Assembly: GCA_934661105.1 (NCBI GenBank)
Contig: CAKUIV010000090.1
Location: forward strand, 1-8,090
Source of the DNA: an uncultured Ellagibacter sp.
GTDB lineage: Bacteria; Actinomycetota; Coriobacteriia; Coriobacteriales; Eggerthellaceae
Direction: 5' to 3'
Length of the DNA: 8,090 bases
Both the position numbers and the translations under genes were made by a program. Below are positions 5,244-8,090 of the stretch, one piece after another (position 1 is the stretch's first letter; the number at the start of each line of letters is the position of its first letter). A model generated the notes under the pieces. It was not told the DNA's origin and did not search any database. It saw only the letters and a list, made by a program, of their open reading frames with translations.

Positions 5244-7904
5244 ATGAGCGAAGTATCGATGAAAGGCGTCGCGAACAACACGGTCGACGAGAACGGTATT
5301 CGCTGGCGTCGTACGCGCTGCTTCATGTGCCATATGAACTGCGGCGTCTGGTGCGGCGTCGACACCAAGAACGGCAGGCTCGTCGAGATGCGCCCGATCG
5401 AGGAGGAAGGGACGGTGCTGTGCAACCGCCTCGGCGCGCACGGCGAGAAGGCCATCAAGTTCCACTATCATCCCAAGCGCATCAACCACCCCATGAAGCG
5501 CGTCGGCGAGAAGGGCGAGGATCGCTGGGAGGAGATTTCCTGGGATCAGGCCATCGACGAGATCGCGACCAAGCTGCTCGCCCTCAAGGAGAAGTACGGC
5601 GCGAAGACCCTCGTCTCCTCTGAAGGCACCTACCGCTCCGACCATCTGTGGTCGCGCACCCGCTTCTTCAACCTGTTCGGCAACCCCGGCAACGTGGTCG
5701 ACCCCGGCACCATCTGCTGGTGCTGGAACTACTCGCTCAACATGGCGATGGTCGGCTGGCCGGTCGAGGCCATCATGCCCGTTTCCCCGCAGGCTTCCGG
5801 CACCATCGTGAACTGGGGCAAGCGCTGGAGCGAAGCGTACGCTCCCGAGGGCCCGCTGTGGCGCACCTGCAAGGGACGCATCGACGTGCATCAGGACAAC
5901 CCCGCGCAGTACATCAACGTGGACACCACCTGCATCGACGGCTCGGCAACGGCAGACATCTGGATGCAGCCCTATCCCGGCACCGACTGCGCCATCAGCT
6001 TCGCATGGTTGAACGTCGTGTTCGAGGAAGAGCTCTGGGACGACCAGTTCGTTCGCTACTGGTCGAACGCCCCGTTCCTCGTTCGCAAGGATACGGGGAA
6101 GCTTTTGCGCTGCGACGAGGTTTCCGGCGGTGCCCACGAGGACTTCGTGGCGATCAACGAGCTTACCGGCAACGTGGTCGAGTGGTGCTCCGACCATAAC
6201 CGCTACTACACCGACGACGAGGTGAAGCCGGCGATCCGCGGCACCTATTCCGTGAAGCTCGCCGACGGATCGGCCGTCGAGTGCTGGACCGCGTTCGACG
6301 CCATCGAGGATCGCTTCAAGGAGTGGACGCCCGAGCGCGTCGCCAAGATCTCCAACGTGCCCGCCCGCAAGATCCGCGAGTCCGCGCGCCTCTACGCCAC
6401 CAACGGCCCGGCGTTCATCGGCTGGGGCTTGGGCGGCGGCGACCAGCACGGCATCAACGCGTCGCAGTTCGGCATCGCGAAGACGATGCTGCGCATCCTG
6501 ACCGGCAACATCGACAACCCCGGCGGCGAGTACGTCGGCCAGCCGGCTGACCCGGACGACACGCAGAAGCTCTACCCCGTGCGCGACGCCGAGCTCGAGC
6601 TCTCCGAGCTGCTCACCGACGACATCCGCAAGGACTACATCGGCAACGACCGCTTCCGCGTCATGGCGTGGCCGGGCTTCCAGGCAATCGACAAGAACTA
6701 TCGCAAGATGTTCCACCTGCCGCGCCCGATGCTGCACCAGATGCTCTGCTCGCCGTCGCTTGTGTGGAAGGCGATCCTCGACAAGGACCCGTACCCCATC
6801 ACCGCGATGATCTGCTGGTCCTCGAACCCGCTCGCCTGGGCGCCGAACACCAAGCGCGTCTACAAGGCGTTGAAGGCGCTCGAGCTGCTCGTCGTCGTCG
6901 ACTACTGGAAGACCCCGACGGCCGCCATCGCCGACTACATCATCCCGGCGTGCGACTGGATGGAGCGCCCCTGCATGACCACCGCCGAGGACTCCAACGA
7001 CTTCATCACCACCGGTGATCGCGGCGTCGAGCCCCTCTACGACCGCCACATGGACTTCGACTTCTTCCGCGCTCTCGGCATCGCGTGCGGTCAGAAGGAC
7101 TACTGGCCGTGGGAAACCTACGAGGACCTCATCGACTACCGTCTCGAGCGCGTTCCCGACATGGATCGCGAGAAGGCCACCAACCTGGGCAACTACTTCC
7201 CCTACGGCACCGAGTTCTACAAGTACGCGAAACCCCTTGCCAACGGCGAGCTGCGCGGCTTCGCCACGAACTCTCGCAAGGCCGAGCTCTTCTCGAGCGT
7301 TCTCGAGGACTTGGGCTACGACCCGATTCCGACCTACACCGAGCCCGAGACGCCGCTTGGCAACCCCGAGCTCGCCAAGGAGTACCCGCTGCGCCTGACC
7401 ACCTCCGGCCGCATCAGCCCGCTGTACCACTCTGAGATGCGCACGCCCGGCCATGGCACCCGCTCGGTCGTTCCCTGGCCGATGACCTGGATGCACATCA
7501 ACGACGCCCGCAAGCTGCACATCCGCGAGGGAGACTGGATCTGGATCGAGACGCGCATGGGCCGCATCCGTCAGAAGGCCCATGTGGGCTGGGACGTTCC
7601 CGAGGGCATGGTCCAGGTTCCGCCTTCGTGGTGGTACCCCGAGCTTCCCGCCGAGGAGCCGTGGAGCCAGGGCGTGTTCGATTGCGCCGCCAACGTGCTC
7701 ATCGACGATGACCCGGATCTCGCCGACAAGATGACGGCGACCTGGAACGCGCGCGGGCTTCTGTGCAAGGTGTACCCGTGCATCAACCCCGAGGACCAGT
7801 CCGACGAGAACGTGCCGATCGACGCGTACGACAACCCCGATGTGGAAACCACCTGGGACCGCGCGTACAACGAGCTCGGCTGTTGGGAGCTCAACGGCAA
7901 GTAA
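5244..7904 (+). CDS. Molybdopterin oxidoreductase (DMSO reductase family) catalytic subunit, cytoplasmic type
   Basis: The protein has 886 residues. An N-terminal 4Fe-4S motif CFMCHMNC (Cys26, Cys29, Cys33) is completed by Cys60 in VLCNR. GNPGNVVDPGTICWCWNYS follows, with Cys158 or Cys160 at about the place where this family ligates Mo/W. GWGLGGGDQHG and LTGNIDNPGG (from about residue 393) are typical of the bis-MGD-binding fold, and a C-terminal dinucleotide-binding domain spans about 713-845 (YPLRLTTSGR, HINDARKLHIREGDWI). No Tat twin-arginine signal precedes the cluster, even if translation began at TTG 5109, so it should act in the cytoplasm. The partner 4Fe-4S subunit begins 96 nt downstream. 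Overall it looks like the acetylene hydratase, pyrogallol transhydroxylase and catechol dehydroxylase branch, which acts on hydroxylated or unsaturated organic substrates; this placement is inference and the substrate is unknown. Strong use of C/G-ending codons suggests high expression. Confidence 0.9.
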   Translation: MSEVSMKGVANNTVDENGIRWRRTRCFMCHMNCGVWCGVDTKNGRLVEMRPIEEEGTVLCNRLGAHGEKAIKFHYHPKRINHPMKRVGEKGEDRWEEISWDQAIDEIATKLLALKEKYGAKTLVSSEGTYRSDHLWSRTRFFNLFGNPGNVVDPGTICWCWNYSLNMAMVGWPVEAIMPVSPQASGTIVNWGKRWSEAYAPEGPLWRTCKGRIDVHQDNPAQYINVDTTCIDGSATADIWMQPYPGTDCAISFAWLNVVFEEELWDDQFVRYWSNAPFLVRKDTGKLLRCDEVSGGAHEDFVAINELTGNVVEWCSDHNRYYTDDEVKPAIRGTYSVKLADGSAVECWTAFDAIEDRFKEWTPERVAKISNVPARKIRESARLYATNGPAFIGWGLGGGDQHGINASQFGIAKTMLRILTGNIDNPGGEYVGQPADPDDTQKLYPVRDAELELSELLTDDIRKDYIGNDRFRVMAWPGFQAIDKNYRKMFHLPRPMLHQMLCSPSLVWKAILDKDPYPITAMICWSSNPLAWAPNTKRVYKALKALELLVVVDYWKTPTAAIADYIIPACDWMERPCMTTAEDSNDFITTGDRGVEPLYDRHMDFDFFRALGIACGQKDYWPWETYEDLIDYRLERVPDMDREKATNLGNYFPYGTEFYKYAKPLANGELRGFATNSRKAELFSSVLEDLGYDPIPTYTEPETPLGNPELAKEYPLRLTTSGRISPLYHSEMRTPGHGTRSVVPWPMTWMHINDARKLHIREGDWIWIETRMGRIRQKAHVGWDVPEGMVQVPPSWWYPELPAEEPWSQGVFDCAANVLIDDDPDLADKMTATWNARGLLCKVYPCINPEDQSDENVPIDAYDNPDVETTWDRAYNELGCWELNGK

Positions 7905-7947
7905 GGCGCAGCCGCGACGGCATAACGACGCCATAGTCTGAAAGCGA

Positions 7948-7976
7948 AGGGAGGGACCGCGCGGCGGTTCCTCCCT
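7948..7976 (+). terminator. Strong intercistronic hairpin between catalytic and Fe-S subunit genes
   Basis: GGGAGGGACCGC (7949-7960) pairs with GCGGTTCCTCCC (7964-7975) through 12 bp with one G-U, plus a closing A-U pair (7948-7976), around a GCG loop. There is no U-run after it, so it is better seen as a 3'-end stabiliser, partial terminator or translation-control element than as a full terminator. Its 3' arm overlaps a second possible hairpin that would cover the downstream ribosome binding site. Confidence 0.6.
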
Positions 7977-7986
7977 CGCGCATTCG

Positions 7987-7992
7987 AGGAGG
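7987..7992 (+). promoter_or_regulatory. Perfect ribosome binding site AGGAGG for the Fe-S subunit
   Basis: AGGAGG, within GAGGAGGTGA (7986-7995), lies 8 nt before ATG 8001. CGAGGAGG (7985-7992) can pair with CCTCCCTCG (7970-7978) with one bulged C, which would hide the site. Confidence 0.75.
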
Positions 7993-8000
7993 TGAGGGCC

Positions 8001-8090
8001 ATGGCATACGGGCCGCCGAACGGCTTTGCCCGCAACAAGGCCGCCGTGTTCATCGACGAGGAGTTCTGCACCGGCTGCATGACCTGCGTG
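8001..8090 (+). CDS. 4Fe-4S ferredoxin-type electron-transfer subunit (N-terminal part, runs off window)
   Basis: Thirty codons are present: MAYGPPNGFARNKAAVF followed by IDEEFCTGCMTCV. The spacing CTGCMTC (Cys-x2-Cys-x2-Cys) is the beginning of a ferredoxin-type 4Fe-4S cluster motif, as in the DmsB/PhsB-like small subunits that accompany molybdopterin catalytic subunits. No signal peptide is present, matching the cytoplasmic catalytic subunit upstream. It probably carries electrons between the molybdoenzyme and a carrier or membrane anchor encoded further right. The start is fixed by the perfect AGGAGG site. Cluster number and length cannot be judged because only the first 30 residues are inside the window. 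Confidence 0.85.
   Translation, partial: MAYGPPNGFARNKAAVFIDEEFCTGCMTCV

Noticed and set aside
5047..5247. A 66-codon upstream frame whose TGA overlaps the molybdoenzyme ATG (ATGA)
   Set aside because: The stop-start overlap is suggestive of translational coupling, but there is no ribosome binding site before 5047, the frame crosses the AT-rich promoter-like tract, and its residue composition changes abruptly with base composition. A regulatory leader is the simpler reading.
5163..7934. A very long open frame on the - strand opposite the molybdoenzyme
   Set aside because: It exactly mirrors a gene with clear family motifs. GC-rich codon bias removes stop codons from the antisense frame, and the translation is low-information Arg/Ala/Val/Gly/Leu sequence without a recognisable domain.
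1..8090. CRISPR arrays, tRNA genes, rRNA genes, insertion sequences with transposase
   Set aside because: None seen: no regularly spaced repeat units, no cloverleaf with a CCA-proximal pattern, and no transposase motifs in any frame.

Overview
The window is GC-rich DNA with dense genes, dominant GCG/CGC/GAG codons, GGTATAMT-type -10 boxes very close to some start codons, and a large cytoplasmic-looking molybdenum/tungsten bis-MGD enzyme followed by an iron-sulfur subunit. Together these point to the Actinomycetota, most likely a gut coriobacterium of the Eggerthellaceae type, which is rich in DMSO-reductase-family enzymes. This is an inference from gene content and style. No rRNA or other taxonomic marker is present.

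Layout from left to right: (1) the 3' end of a + strand gene encoding a Ser/Gly/Ala-rich low-complexity tail (2-445). (2) A patatin-like serine lipase/esterase gene (671-1576, +), probably read from a leaderless transcript. (3) A 218-bp gap holding nested inverted repeats and then a TATAAT promoter. (4) A SpoU/TrmH-family RNA 2'-O-methyltransferase (1795-2634, +). (5) A 315-bp convergent intergenic region dominated by a long imperfect inverted repeat (about 2654-2819). (6) elp3 on the - strand (2950-4980), a radical-SAM/GNAT tRNA wobble-uridine modification enzyme with an unusual Ala/Gly-rich insertion. (7) A divergent 263-bp control region containing an AT-rich island with helically phased AACC cores. 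(8) A molybdopterin oxidoreductase-family catalytic subunit (5244-7904, +). (9) A short intercistronic region with two mutually exclusive hairpins, then the start of a 4Fe-4S electron-transfer subunit (8001 to the edge).

Functional reading: the left two-thirds is mostly housekeeping (two RNA-modification enzymes, a lipase-like protein and a surface or secreted tail). The right third is the start of an accessory respiratory or catabolic operon: a bis-MGD catalytic subunit without a Tat signal plus a ferredoxin-like partner. This resembles the acetylene hydratase, pyrogallol transhydroxylase and catechol dehydroxylase branch of the family, but its substrate cannot be read from sequence alone. 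The least explained features are non-coding: the phased AACC array and occluded ribosome binding site before the molybdoenzyme, the alternative hairpins before its partner subunit, and the long inverted repeat between the convergent genes.
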